64,000 nucleotides of DNA from Capra hircus (Eukaryota > Chordata > Mammalia > Artiodactyla > Bovidae). The notes under the pieces are model-generated. The model searched no databases, was not told the DNA's origin, and was given only the letters and a program-made list of their open reading frames with translations. Both the position numbers and the translations under genes were made by a program. Each line of letters opens with the position of its first letter. Position 1 is the stretch's first letter. The stretch covers positions 59,819,591-59,883,590 of the forward strand of contig NC_030811.1 of NCBI RefSeq assembly GCF_001704415.2, in the 5' to 3' direction. Positions 22,330 to 32,440 of this stretch are shown piece by piece.

Positions 22330-22415
22330 ACTCTTTATAATGACCCCTGAGTGCCCCCAATACAATCATCTGGGTTCCACAGCACTTACGCTGAGAAACA
22401 CTGTTCTAGGGCATG
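22330..22415 (+). mobile_element. MER5A-like hAT fragment
   Basis: Half of a MER5A-like element: 'ACAATCATCTGGGTTCCACAG' and 'CTTACGCTGAGAAACACTG' match its right end, which closes with an AAACACTG terminal repeat. The left half is not recognisable. Confidence 0.55.
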
Positions 22416-22557
22416 CAAATAATGGGTGCTTATGGCTATATTCAGAAGTACAATAGGAGTTCTCATAAATGATTGCCGTGTAACTGACTTGCCATATTAA
22501 GAAACACTCTCCATCCTTTCTGTTAATATACTGACTGATGCTCAAGCTGATGAAAAA

Positions 22558-22682
22558 AAGTGAAAGTGTTAGTCGCTCAGTCATGTCCGACTCTTTGCAA
22601 CTCCATGGAGTGTAGCCCATTTGGCTCCTCTGTCCATGGAATTCTCACCAGGCAAGAATACGGGAGTGGGTAGCCATTCCCT
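22558..22682 (-). mobile_element. Bov-A SINE unit
   Basis: Reversed Bov-A monomer: 'GTGTTAGTCGCTCAGTCATG', 'CAACTCCATGGAGTGTAGCC' and 'GGCTCCTCTGTCCATGGAAT', ending AGTGGGTAGCCATTCCC. It faces the next SINE across about 45 bp. Confidence 0.9.
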
Positions 22683-22714
22683 ACAACAAGCTAATCGCCT
22701 AATTGCTGTTATGC

Positions 22715-22951
22715 CTCTGTGCTTTGGGCTTCCCCAGTAGCTGAATGGGTAAAGAATTCGCCTGCAATGCAGGAGACACAGGAGACATGGGTTCGATTTC
22801 TGGTCAGGAAGATTCCCTGGAGAAAGAAATGGCAACCCACTCCAGTATTCTTGCCTGGAAAATTCCATAGCCAGAGAAGTCTGGTGGGCTATAGTCCACG
22901 GGGTCGCAATGAGGCGGACTCGACAGCACACACAGGCACAGCTCTGTGCTT
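22715..22951 (+). mobile_element. Bov-tA SINE with TSD
   Basis: Forward Bov-tA (22726-22941) from GGGCTTCCCCAGTAGC through 'GTTCGATTTCTGGTCAGGAAG' to 'GGGGTCGCAATGAGGCGGAC'. It contains a small ACACAGGAG duplication in the anticodon-loop region. The TSD CTCTGTGCTT at 22715-22724 and 22942-22951 is perfect (10 bp). Confidence 0.95.
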
Positions 22952-24229
22952 CTGCTTCTACCAGTTGTGGAGTGAGATTTTAGGGTCTGCCAGTTACACT
23001 TGTTAGTGTTTCTGCCAGTTATACTTGTTAGTGTAATTATGCAATTTGGTTGCATATTATATACACTGATGAAATGTGGGTGTGAAAAAGAAAATGCTCT
23101 CAGTTGCATGATTTAGAAGGCTAGGGGAAAAAGTGGCTAAAACAAAATCAACCTGCTGTAGGGTTAGGTGTGGGTGGGTCATCACAAAAGACTGGAATCT
23201 TCTGTACTTGGATTGGTTCCTAAGTGCCTTCGAGATCTCATTCTAGTTTAAGAAAACTGAAACTGGAAATCGTGGATGATGTCTTTTCAGCCTGGTTTCT
23301 CAAAGACTGGTCATTAAAATCTCCAATCAGCAACTCACATTTTTAAAACGTGAATTGATTTGCATTTGTATTTTTCAAATTAAAGTAAAATATTTAAGGC
23401 CTATCTATATCATGTTACCATAACCATTTCCACGGTCTTTTTTAAAAATTAACTAATCTGATGCCAATTCCAGCTGCATAGGATAAGAGGGCCCTTAATG
23501 CAGTTGCTTCATTTTTCATCCTTTGTTCTTAAGATGGGCAAATGCTGTTTTGTTTTCTTTCTGAACCTAGTTGTCATCAATGGTCATCTAGAATGTAAGT
23601 TCCACTAGGGAGGGGATGTTTGCTTTGTTCAATGAATGATATTCTAGAATAAAAAAATTCTATTGATTCAAACATCAAAGACATTGTTAATTTTTCTAAA
23701 AAAGGAAAATGTATTTACTTGCATAATTTTTAAAGCTATTAGAAAATAGAAAATGACCCATAAATCACCTTCTTTGTAGATAATTATACCTTAGGAGTGA
23801 GTCTCAGGAAAGACTTTGTTGGTTTCCTGGCCATATCATATGTAGGTCAAAGACCTTGTCACTTCCCAGAGACAGAAGCCTGAGGCCTGCTCCCTACCCT
23901 AACCCAGTCAGGCGAGGGCCAGCACTCTTAGAGCAGCTCTACATACAGATTCGGTATGTTTCACCTCCTGCAAGTGGAAATCTACAGAGTGCAAACCCCA
24001 GTCCAACATGGATTTCTGTGTTTATTGTATTCACTTACCCAGAACTGCGTTTTCTGAATTTCTCAGGGATGACATAGTAATAAAACATATCAGCAGTATT
24101 GTAGTGGTTTTGGAGTATTCCACATGCATATAAGCATCCTCATCCCCATTCAGATTGCAGATAAACTCTTCCCTTGGGGAGCTGCAGCCACTCTGAGAAA
24201 GTCAGGCCAGAAAGGAGAGAACAGGGAGT
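22952..24229. other. Mostly unique DNA, no gene
   Basis: Direct repeat of a GCCAGTTAyACTTGTTAGTG phrase near 22988-23035 (two copies, 24-bp period). A weak L2 3'-end match lies at 23585-23650. AT-rich 23340-23780. No gene. Confidence 0.45.
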
Positions 24230-24365
24230 GTCACGGTGCACTCCCCTGCTTTTAGCTGAGGAGATTGGGAGCCAGAGGGGCCAACAGGCTGGCCCACAGC
24301 GTGCATGGAATGGTATCTGACCTAGAGTGAGAACGCAAATCTCCTGTTCTAATCTTTGCCACACT
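24230..24365 (-). mobile_element. MIR SINE (weak)
   Basis: Reversed MIR core suggested by 'TTTTAGCTGAGGAGATTGGGA', 'GAGTGAGAACGCAAATCTCC' and 'TTCTAATCTTTGCCACACTG'. Diverged. Confidence 0.45.
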
Positions 24366-24854
24366 GTATGCCCCTGGAAAAAGGAAAATAGGAAGAGGAC
24401 TCTAAAGAGTATGAATGAGTTCCAGAGGCCACCCTGTCCTTACATGTGGCATGTACACAATAAATACTGGTTGGTTTAGCTGCCTGACTGCACAGGTGGC
24501 AGAAGGCTGAATATTATGGGGTGTGACCAACATCAAGACTTTGTAAATGAGAAGAAGCTGGAGTGGCATGTGATCTTGCCATCCTCCGAACCCCATTAGC
24601 AGCTGGGCAAGTGGAGATCAGAGACAACCTTTCCCAGTTCTGAGACTGTAATCTCTGGAGGGACTTCTGAAAGGAGAACATAGCCCAGACTGGCAATTAA
24701 CCCACCACTTCACAAGGGTTTACAGTCACGGCAGGGCAAATCTGGTGAAAGCAACATCAGACAGAGCAGGCCAAGGAGAGCCTTCCGCACTCCAAGAGTA
24801 GGAGGAAAGGCAGTTGCCTGGGGGCTTACAAGTCTTTCATTTACGAGGGTGATT
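24366..24854. other. Unique DNA, no gene
   Basis: No recognised repeat or gene. Confidence 0.4.
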
Positions 24855-25083
24855 ATCTCCATGGGCTTCCCTCATAGCTCTGTCGGCAAAGAATCTGCCT
24901 GCAATGCAGGAGACCCAGGTTCGATTCCTGGGTCAGGAAGATTCCCCTGGAGAAGGAAATGGCAATCTCCACTAGTATGCTTGCCTGGAAAACCCCACGA
25001 ACAGAGAAGCCTGGTGGGCTACAGTTCATGGGGTCGCAAGAATCAGACACAACTTAGCGACTAAACCACCACCACAATCTCCA
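24855..25083 (+). mobile_element. Bov-tA SINE with TSD
   Basis: Forward Bov-tA (24863-25076) from GGGCTTCCCTCATAGC through 'GTTCGATTCCTGGGTCAGG' to a CCACCACCAC tail. Short TSD ATCTCCA at 24855-24861 and 25077-25083. Confidence 0.93.
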
Positions 25084-25189
25084 CAGAGGGACTTACAGAG
25101 AACAGAGAAGCACAAAGGTACCACCGAGGCTGCTTTCCTGGTTGTGTTTGTCTATTCATCAGCCCCTGAGAGGGTCATGCTTAGTGATC

Positions 25190-25395
25190 TGAAGCACAGG
25201 CTTGGGCAAGAGACACCCATAGTTTAGAATACTGGTTCTGATGCTGAGCAAGTTATTTAGCATTTCTTAAAGCTTCAGTTCCTTTATTTGTAAACTGAGG
25301 GGAAAAGGCAACTACCTCAGAGTTTTGTTGTGAATATTAAAATAAATAATCAATGCCAAGTGCTTAGCACATAGTAGATGTTTAACAAATATTGT
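25190..25395 (+). mobile_element. MIR SINE
   Basis: Well-ordered plus-strand MIR: 'GAAGCACAGGCTTGGGC', 'GATGCTGAGCAAGTTATTTAG', 'TTCCTTTATTTGTAAACTGAG', 'CTCAGAGTTTTGTTGTGAAT' and 'GTGCTTAGCACATAGTAGATG'. Confidence 0.85.
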
Positions 25396-25417
25396 CTAAT
25401 GAATAATAAATAAGTAA

Positions 25418-25640
25418 TGCATGTGTGCTAAGTCCTTTCAGTCGTATCTGACTCTTTGAGACCCTATGGATTATAGGCCCATATTCTCCTCTGTCCATGG
25501 GATTCTCCAGGCAAGACTATTGGGGTGGGTTGCCATGCCTTCCTCCAGGGGATCTTCCCAACCCAGGGATCGAACCCAGGTCTCCTTTGTCTCCTCCATT
25601 GGCAGGCGGGTTCTTTATGACTAGTGTCACCTGTGAAGCC
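25418..25640 (-). mobile_element. Bov-tA SINE
   Basis: Reversed full-length Bov-tA: 'CTTTCAGTCGTATCTGACTC', 'GGGATTCTCCAGGCAAGAC', 'GATCTTCCCAACCCAGGGAT' and 'GGCAGGCGGGTTCTTTATG', ending GTGAAGCCC. It has landed beside the AATAATAAATAA end of the MIR, and both flanks are AATAA-rich, so the TSD is ambiguous. Confidence 0.92.
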
Positions 25641-26073
25641 CAATAACTAAATAATAATAAAAACAGGAAATTAATAGTCTTAAGGAAATATGAGAAACTT
25701 TCATCATCTGAGTCAGTCACCTGAGTGCCTAGCAGAGGCACACTCTCTAAGCACTCACAAAGAACAGGCATTGCGGGGCTCTAAGAAGCACTCCACAAAA
25801 GGAGTCTCTTCACCAGCAGGGGAGTTATGCCATGTACATAATTAGCTTTTAAGTGAGGTAGAAGATTATAAATGCACAAGACAGCCTCAGTTAAAGTGTG
25901 ATAAGAGGCTGGGAGAGGAAAAGACAGCTTCTAGCTGGGGAATTCAGAGCAGCTTCATGAATAAGGTGGCACTGTCCCTCAGCTACGTGGTCATATAGGG
26001 TTTTCTTAGAATAAATTCTACTGCTCTTTGACACCATGCCTTTCTATTAGCACAGGTGTAAAAAGCTAAGAGT
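25641..26073. other. Unique DNA, no gene
   Basis: No recognised repeat or gene. Confidence 0.4.
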
Positions 26074-26305
26074 AGTTTCTTTAGGGGCTTCCCAGGTGGC
26101 CCAGTGGTCAAGAATCGGCCTGCCAATGCAGGAGACTGAAGGTCAGTCTCTGGGTTGGGAATATCCCCTGGAGAAGGAAATGGCAATCCACTCCAGTATT
26201 CTTGCCTGGAAAATCTTATGGACAGAGGAGTACGGTGGGTTGAAATCCATGAAGTCATATAAGAGTCAAACACAACTTAGTGACTTCACAGCAAGTTTCT
26301 TTAGG
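26074..26305 (+). mobile_element. Bov-tA SINE with 12-bp TSD
   Basis: Forward Bov-tA (26086-26293) from GGGCTTCCCAGGTGGCC through 'GGAAATGGCAATCCACTCC' to 'AGTCAAACACAACTTAGTGA'. Perfect TSD AGTTTCTTTAGG at 26074-26085 and 26294-26305. Confidence 0.95.
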
Positions 26306-26425
26306 ATTCTCTGCGTTAGCATTTCTCAGAATATGCTTTGGGTTACACTAGTTCCATGGTGTACTCAGTGGAGTAGGGGAAAGGAAACTGGATAAGAAGG
26401 AAAGAATTCTGTGATGTATAATTTT
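26306..26425. other. Short unique spacer
   Basis: Nothing recognised. Confidence 0.4.
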
Positions 26426-26979
26426 ATTTTTTTTTTATTTTTTTTTAGCTTTATTTATTTATTTTTTTTTAAATTTTATTTATTTATTAATTTTTTTTTA
26501 AATTTTAAAATCTTAAATTCTTACATGCGTTCCCAAACATGAACCCCCCTCCCACCTCCCTCCCCACAACATCTCTCTGGGTCATCCCCATGCACCTGCC
26601 CCAAGCAAGCTGCACCCTACGTCAGACATGGACTGGCGATTCAATTCTTACATGACAGTATACATGTTAGAATTCCCATTCTCCCAAATCGTCCCACCCT
26701 CTCCCTCTCCCTCTGAGTCCAAAAGTCCGTTATACACATCTGTGTCTTGCATACAGGGTCGTCATTGCCATCTTCCTAAATTCCATATATATGTGTTAGT
26801 ATACTGTATTGGTGTTTTTCTTTCTGGCTTACTTCACTCTGTATAATTGGCTCCAGTTGCATCCATCTCATCAGAACTGATTCAAATGAATTCTTTTTAA
26901 CGGCTGAGTAATACTCCATTGTGTATATGTACCACAGCTTTCTTATCCATTCATCTGCTGATGGACATCTAGGTTGTTC
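26426..26979 (-). mobile_element. Young 5'-truncated ruminant L1
   Basis: Reversed L1 3' end of about 550 bp. The T-rich block 26426-26512 is its poly(A) tail, followed by the C-rich 3' UTR ('CATGAACCCCCCTCCCACC', 'ACATCTCTCTGGGTCATCCC', 'AAGCTGCACCCTACGTCAG') and then the ORF2 C-terminus. It breaks off at 'CATCTAGGTTG' (about 26979). The low divergence suggests a young, ruminant-specific copy. A 29-bp unit is repeated twice within the tail. Confidence 0.93.
26776..26979 (-). pseudogene. L1 ORF2 C-terminal fragment
   Basis: The minus frame encodes the last 60-odd residues of L1 ORF2p, the reverse transcriptase/endonuclease of L1. Visible are WIRKLWYIYTMEYYSAVKKN and MRWMQLEPIIQSEVSQKEK, ending IYGI and stop. 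Only the distal C-terminal segment remains; the endonuclease, reverse-transcriptase and cysteine-rich parts are missing because the insertion is 5'-truncated. The open frame runs on to 27072 in flanking DNA, which is not L1. Nonfunctional. Confidence 0.92.
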
Positions 26980-27299
26980 AGTTATTATACCCTCCTCCTG
27001 GAGGCTCACTATATGTATCAGGATATATGAGTTAAATCTAAGATACCACAAACATATTTGGTCATGTAACACCTTTTATCTCTTAGTATAATACCTACAG
27101 ATTTTCTAGTTCACCTTGGAAATTGTTGCCTTGAATGAGTTGCATGCAATGAATACCATGTCAAACCTAACCACATTCAAGCAATCTAGAAGGAAAGTCT
27201 GTAGCTTCTGGCTTTGTGCCTTGTGACCACACTCAGGGAAGATAATCAAACACACACTTTCAAATGATTTAACTCATCTTCTGCATCTTCTCTGCAAAA
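26980..27299. other. Unique DNA, no gene
   Basis: Nothing recognised. Confidence 0.4.
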
Positions 27300-27470
27300 C
27301 ACCCTTACATGGCCTGTCACAACACCTTGTGAGGTGGACTTTGTCTGTCTCCTTTCCACAGGCGAGCAAACTAAAGCTCAGAGAAGGTAAACCAGTGTGC
27401 CTAAGACTGCACAGCTGAGCAGGACTTGGGATCTGTGTCCTAAGCCTTCCTGGTCACTCTACCCCAGTTG
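27300..27470 (-). mobile_element. MIR SINE
   Basis: Reversed MIR: 'CACCTTGTGAGGTGGACTTT', 'CACAGGCGAGCAAACTAAAGC', 'CTCAGAGAAGGTAAACCAGTG', 'TGCACAGCTGAGCAGGACTT' and 'CCTTCCTGGTCACTCTACCC'. Confidence 0.85.
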
Positions 27471-27697
27471 TCTTAGATGTACAATAGTGCTATAAAGCTA
27501 GGATCACCTTAGTTTAGTGCTGGGTGATTCTAGGGAATAGGGTTTTAAGGACAAACATAAGTAGTAATCTATAATTTATACAAATCCAGTGGACTATACG
27601 GTCATCACCTTATCAACAGATATTCAGAAAGCCACTTTTTTAAGGTCCAACAGTCCCAAGCACTCTCCTGTTCGGCCAGATCTCCACACACTGCTTC

Positions 27698-27709
27698 ACC
27701 ACCTGGTGG
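27698..27709 (-). promoter_or_regulatory. CTCF-like core, palindromic
   Basis: ACCACCTGGTGG fits 11 of 12 positions of the reversed CTCF core (GCCMYCTRSTGG) and is nearly as good on the other strand because it is palindromic. It also contains an E-box-like CACCTG. Binding is not shown by sequence alone. Confidence 0.3.
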
Positions 27710-28144
27710 ACACTGACCACAGAACTGCAGGGTCACCGGGCCACATCCCACCCTAACTCACTAAATGGCCCCCTCCTCTGCCACATCTGGAAAATCTTTC
27801 CTGTTCTACCAGGAAGCACTACTGCATGTTAGTCCTAAGACTCCTCAGCTATACATGGAAGCAACAAAGCGATTTTCACAAAACATCAGTCAACAGTCCT
27901 TGAAATAGAAGCATGAAGTTATTACAAGTGATGGTTCTCCAACTGTGCTAAGACTCAGAAGCGGTGCTTTCCCGGTCTCAGGGGACCAACTGGTGCCACT
28001 ACCATCTGAGAAAACCTACGACGTGGGCTGAGAATTTCAGAAGAGTTACGGAGAAGATGTTTTCTTTGCTGTAGACAACGAATTATCTCAGTTGCACGAA
28101 ATCCACAGATTTACACCATGAATGAGAAAATCTGGATAAATGGC

Positions 28145-28192
28145 GTGACTTACTCCCCTTAAAGGAAGTGCTTCCTTCAACGGAGGAGTCAC
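28145..28192. repeat. 48-bp near-palindrome (hairpin)
   Basis: A perfect inner arm pair AAGGAAG-TG-CTTCCTT (28162-28177) is flanked by matching outer ends GTGACT (28145-28150) and AGTCAC (28187-28192), with mismatches between. It could fold into a hairpin. It carries no polymerase III terminator or known miRNA seed that I recognise. Confidence 0.6.
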
Positions 28193-28260
28193 TGTATTTT
28201 AGTTTGAAGGGGTCTTAACAGGAGATCATACACGGCCTTGCGTGTTAGTTAGGAGGTTTA

Positions 28261-28495
28261 CTGCTCCAGCCAGGATGCTCAGACAGTAAACAATCTGCCT
28301 ACAATGGAGGAGACCTAGGTTTGATTCCTGGGTTTGGACAATCCCCTGAAGAAGGGAATGGCAACCCACTCCAGTATTCTTGCCTGGAGAATCCCATGGA
28401 CTGAGGAGCCTGGCAGGCTATAGTCCATAGGGTCGCAAACAGTTGGACACAACCAAGTGATTAACACAACACAGCACCAACTGCCCCAGCCAGGA
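28261..28495 (+). mobile_element. Bov-tA SINE with 15-bp TSD
   Basis: Forward Bov-tA (28276-28480), lacking the first ~15 bases of the head: 'TGCTCAGACAGTAAACAATC', 'GTTTGATTCCTGGGTTTGG', 'GGAGAATCCCATGGACTGAG'. The flanks CTGCTCCAGCCAGGA (28261-28275) and CTGCCCCAGCCAGGA (28481-28495) are a TSD with one mismatch, so the missing head was never inserted. Confidence 0.95.
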
Positions 28496-29264
28496 CATTT
28501 TTAGGCTCCATGAAAAACCTGTACGTAGGACGAACACTTGCTGAGAAAAGAAACACAAAGTATAGGAAGCCTGAGTTGTTATACTATCGGGTAAGATGCT
28601 CCCAGAAGGAGGGAGGAAGAGTTAGAAGAATAGGGTGGCTGTTTCAACATACCACTGAGAGTTTGCAGAGTGCACTTGCAGGGATAAACTGCCATGACAA
28701 GCCACCTTCAGATCACAGCAGCAGCAGGCTGGCCTAGCAGGATGGTGCACGGTGACAGAGACCTCAGCTACCCGTGGAACCTGGATTTCCATCTCGGAGG
28801 TGCTCTCTATGAATTGCTCCCCCCTTATTTTGAGCACCAGATTCTTTATTTGCACACCAGGGAAAACCTTTACCACATGGTTAGAGGATGATGAACATGC
28901 AAAAGAGAATGAAACAAATTCACCAAAGTCCTTCCCATGTATGCATTCATGGTCACTTACTGGGGTGGGTTATGTAATTCTGGGATTGTCAACGATATTT
29001 TTAAGTTTAAACAAACTGAAATTATCATTAGTATTTGTATAAATTCAACCTTATTTGCCCCACATCCGTTCTTAAGCTGTGCCTTAGCTTAGGTACTATG
29101 CTAGTCCTAACACAGAGTTACTCACTTTCCCCTTGTCTACGGTCCCTTCTATAGTGTTCTGGATCATCACTCATGGACAGGTCTTCATCCAATTGTTTGA
29201 GTCAGAAGGACAATGAAGGACAGACAGTCATTCAGTTTCATTAATTGATATTACCAATTAGATT
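28496..29264. other. Unique DNA, no gene
   Basis: Overlapping frames of 65-96 codons at 28510-29042 on both strands match no family and lack splice context. No repeat recognised. Confidence 0.45.
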
Positions 29265-29375
29265 AGATTTTGAGATCAAAGACAGTCTTGCTCCTACTTC
29301 CATCCCCAGCACCTGGCATAGGACCCAGTGTCCAATCGCTGCATAAGAGGGTTTGGCTAAATGAATGATTGGAGT
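29265..29375 (+). mobile_element. L2 3' end
   Basis: Plus-strand L2 terminus: 'GATCAAAGACAGTCTTGCTCC', 'CATCCCCAGCACCTGGCATAG', then 'GGCTAAATGAATGATTGG'. Confidence 0.75.
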
Positions 29376-29864
29376 GTATATCTATATCTTGAATTATGGA
29401 ACTGTATTATATGCCTCTAAATAATATACTCACCCCTTTCTAGGTAAACAAGAGTATTACTTTGGATTTTGGGGAATACCTTGCAATTTTTTTCAATTAA
29501 AGAACAGATGTTCATAATAATAAAAAAGAAACGAGACCTTCGCTCCGGCTCTACATAACAACACTCACCCTCTCTCCTGGGGCCTCAAAGGCCCCCTTTC
29601 TGGCTTTGTGTGGAAACTGGCACAGGTGCCCTCTTGATGAGGCCTTATGTACTAGACAATAGTTGTCCAATCCTTTATGAAGATGCCAACGATGTGACTG
29701 GTTTCATAGTTAACAAAATGATCAGGGAATTGTTCAGAAAGCCAGGGGTGAGTGAGACAGTAGGATGGAGGGAGCAAGTACCCCAGGAGGGCATCTTTTC
29801 TCAGTGCCATCTGACACTGTCATAAACACACGCTTATCTCATGCTGTTTGAATCACTCTCTCTA
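29376..29864. other. Unique DNA, no gene
   Basis: No repeat recognised. A 71-codon frame at 29610-29825 has no family match. Confidence 0.4.
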
Positions 29865-29995
29865 TAGGAATTACTTATTCACGACAGCAACACTCCCCAT
29901 TTTAAACATAAAGAAATTTAGGCACAAAAAGTTAAGGAATTTGTTACAGATCTCTCAGCAAGTAAATGGCAAAAAAAGGAGGTGAGCCTGGCCAT
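29865..29995 (-). mobile_element. MIR SINE (diverged)
   Basis: Reversed MIR core: 'CCCCATTTTAAACATAAAGAA', 'AGGCACAAAAAGTTAAGGAAT' and 'GTTACAGATCTCTCAGCAAG'. Confidence 0.65.
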
Positions 29996-30074
29996 GTGGC
30001 TTGAGTTCCTTCTTGCAAGGTGACATCCTGCTTCTTAGATATCACAGTCCTGAGAATTTGATGATTATTCTCAT

Positions 30075-30200
30075 CTGTATCATAACAACTGAGAAGCTGA
30101 GATTCAAAGAGACTCAAAATCTTTCCCAGAGTCCACCGATTCACATAAGGAGTGCACAACTCAAAATGAAGCCTGTCTGATTACAAAGCTCTTACACTTG
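30075..30200 (-). mobile_element. MIR SINE (second, diverged)
   Basis: Another reversed MIR core 80 bp on: 'CTGAGATTCAAAGAGACTC', 'AAAATCTTTCCCAGAGTCCAC' and 'GAAGCCTGTCTGATTACAAAG', closing CTCTTACAC. Either a second copy or a duplicated part of the one before. Confidence 0.6.
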
Positions 30201-30923
30201 GCAGTATCCTACTGGGGCTTCCTATATGGTATGTTTGCTCCTTCTTACAGTTTTAGTGGAAGATGCCTCATTATTTCCTAGGCTGAGCACCTGGCTCAGC
30301 TATACTGTTGAATATCGAGCTGTAATTTTACCAGGAAGAATTTTTCTGGTCTCTTCCCTAACATGGAAATGAGATTCCCTGATAATAAGAGCTCATAGAG
30401 TCAGCTCCACTCCCCAAACATTGGTCTGTTGCCTGCTGGCTGCTGGGTGCTGTACAGATTGCTCTGGAAGCAGAAGGCCTGGACAAGTCTGGCCTGGGAG
30501 GCATTCAAATCCCTTATTGGAAACAGGCCTTTATCCATGGAGACAAGGCTTGGGAGGAAAAGCCCAAAGCCCTAAACCCTAATAAATTAGTAGTCCTTCT
30601 GAGCGTGGAAGTATAACTAGAATGTAACCAGACCAGAGAAGCCAAGGAGACTGCTAGTGGTGATCAGTTGCCCAGGAGAGGAATGAAAAGCCCTGAATTC
30701 ACTCTGTGAACACAGAGCAGAGCAAATATACGTGCTATATTTTATACTGATGGCTGACTCCTATCAGCTTTGCTCTCCTCTCTTGGGATAAGACTAAAGG
30801 GAAAACCCACAGACAACATTGCTGTCATTGTTTCATTATTGCTTCATTATTTATGTGCTATTTCCTACTGCAGTTCTCCACAATATCTTTCCTCCTAATT
30901 TCCTATTTTGAATTGTTCAATCG
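30201..30923. other. Unique DNA, no gene
   Basis: Repeat-free and moderately GC-rich (30400-30560). No gene recognised. Confidence 0.45.
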
Positions 30924-31161
30924 CATGGTATCTATTGGGTTTCCCTGGTGGTTCAGAGGTAAAGAATCTGCCTGCAATGCAAGAGATGCAGATTCGATCC
31001 CTGGGTCAGGAAGATGCCCTGGAAAAGGATATGGCGATCCACTCCCGTGTTCTTGCCTGGAAAATCCCATGGACAGAGAAGCCTAGGGGGCTGCAGTCCA
31101 CAGAATCATGGAAGAGTGGGATACGACTTAGTAACTAAACAACAACAACATGGTGTCTATT
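30924..31161 (+). mobile_element. Bov-tA SINE with TSD
   Basis: Forward Bov-tA (30937-31148) from GGGTTTCCCTGGTGGTTC through 'ATTCGATCCCTGGGTCAGG' to an AACAACAACA tail. TSD CATGGTATCTATT (30924-30936) and CATGGTGTCTATT (31149-31161), one mismatch. Confidence 0.95.
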
Positions 31162-31181
31162 ATTATCATTTGCTTTCTCAA

Positions 31182-31316
31182 TACCTTTTTTTTCTTTTTT
31201 TCTGCTTTGCTGCACTGTGAGGCTTGTGGAATCTTAGTTCCCCGACCAGAGATTGATCCCAAGCCCTCGGTCATGAAAGTATGGAGTCCTAACCACTGAA
31301 CCGCTGGGGAATTTCC
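31182..31316 (-). mobile_element. CHR-type tRNA-Glu SINE
   Basis: Reversed artiodactyl SINE of the CHR class. A T-rich tail (31186-31202) is followed by 'GCTGCACTGTGAGGCTTGTGG', 'TTAGTTCCCCGACCAGAGATT', 'CATGAAAGTATGGAGTCCT' and 'AACCACTGAACCGCTGGGG'. It differs from Bov-tA in lacking a Bov-A part. Confidence 0.85.
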
Positions 31317-32030
31317 ATCAAAACTTTCGTGGAAGGGGAAAATAATAATTTTTGATTACTACCGCTATCTTAGGCACCTTCTAGAATCATTTGCCTCACC
31401 TTATATGATTTATAACTTGTCTGCTTCCAGAAGGAATTGAAAAGGCTTATGACAACACAGTGCACTAGATCAGTGAGCCTTCAGAAATAAGAAGAAGCAG
31501 GAAATAAACATTAGAGAAGGAAGGAAGTATACTCCAAACCAGAGCCCAGCCACAGTGACAGAGTGTTTAATTTAGCACGAAGCTTTCTGGGCATCCTTAG
31601 AACGATCATTTAGAATGCCATTACTTTAATCCACATTATTCCAGCTATGAACACTTAGCCCCAAATTTAAGAATAAGAAGGCCTCTATATTTTTCCAAGA
31701 GTGGCTCACTGCATTCTCGTGGGTGCGGATGCACTGAGATGACCACCGGGCCAACTTCCTCTGCAAGATGACTTGCTGATGTAAATGGTTCCTCACCCCA
31801 CCCATTCTCTTTCAGGTCAGCAGCCATGGTGTGCCCACACACAACACCCAGCATCTACCCAGAGCCCTTGAAGGCACTATTTTTAGCGAAGCAGCCACAC
31901 AACACACAATCCAGAGTGACTATGTGCCTCACTTCACCTGCTTTTCTTTCCAACAGGATGAACTTAAATTAGAAGGGGCCAAAGAATCCCCGTATCAGAC
32001 AAATTTCCACTCTGACTGCCAAACCTGAAA
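31317..32030. other. Unique DNA, no gene
   Basis: No repeat recognised. Frames of 65-69 codons show no family. Confidence 0.45.
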
Positions 32031-32440
32031 GAGCGACATTTTAAAGAAACCCTTTTGGAATCCTGGAAGGAACGGCACTGGAGGCAGGTTATTGAAATGA
32101 CTGATTTCCACCTGTCCCTGCCTCTGCCTGCCAAAGGAGGATGGGACAGGGACAGGCTGCTGGCACAGCAGAGGTGGCCCGAGCTCACAGCAAGAACAGC
32201 AAAGTTGACAGCTGTGCTTTTCTGCACCGAACACCCTGGGAAAATCAACGCTTGGGCAGCCCTGCTGCCATCTGTGGAGTTTCTACAGCAGACAGGTTAT
32301 TTATAGAAACTTGTTTGTGCAAAGCCAATATTTACCTGTCTGGGCTGTCAAAATTTACAATTCATCTGTGCCATTAGCCTGCTGTTTTCCTGTTAATAAT
32401 GGAAATTTCCATCACCGGGAAGAGGCTTGGGGTAGCTATG
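32031..32440. promoter_or_regulatory. Candidate conserved noncoding element
   Basis: Repeat-free and locally GC-richer, with a cluster of developmental-type motifs at 32290-32400: a MEF2-like TTATTTATAG (32299-32308), forkhead-like TGTTTGTGC and AATATTTACC, a MEIS/TGIF-like CTGTCA, and homeodomain-type ATTAG and GTTAATAATGG. Overlapping open frames of 78-94 codons occur on both strands because stops are rare here, but no protein family is recognised and no splice context stands out. A coding exon cannot be excluded; a regulatory element is my guess. Confidence 0.35.

Larger units (their letters stand above)
27471..28260. other. Unique DNA with hairpin and CTCF-like site
   Basis: Repeat-free. 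Holds a CTCF-like palindrome (27698-27709) and a 48-bp near-palindrome (28145-28192), each listed separately. No gene. Confidence 0.45.

Noticed and set aside
29500..29600. Possible polymerase III RNA gene near an A-run and GC-rich stretch
   Set aside because: No A/B box pair, snRNA core or terminator in the right order.
32055..32377. Overlapping plus-strand frames as a coding exon
   Set aside because: Both plus frames and the minus strand are open together, which points to low stop density, and no protein family is recognised; a noncoding element is preferred.
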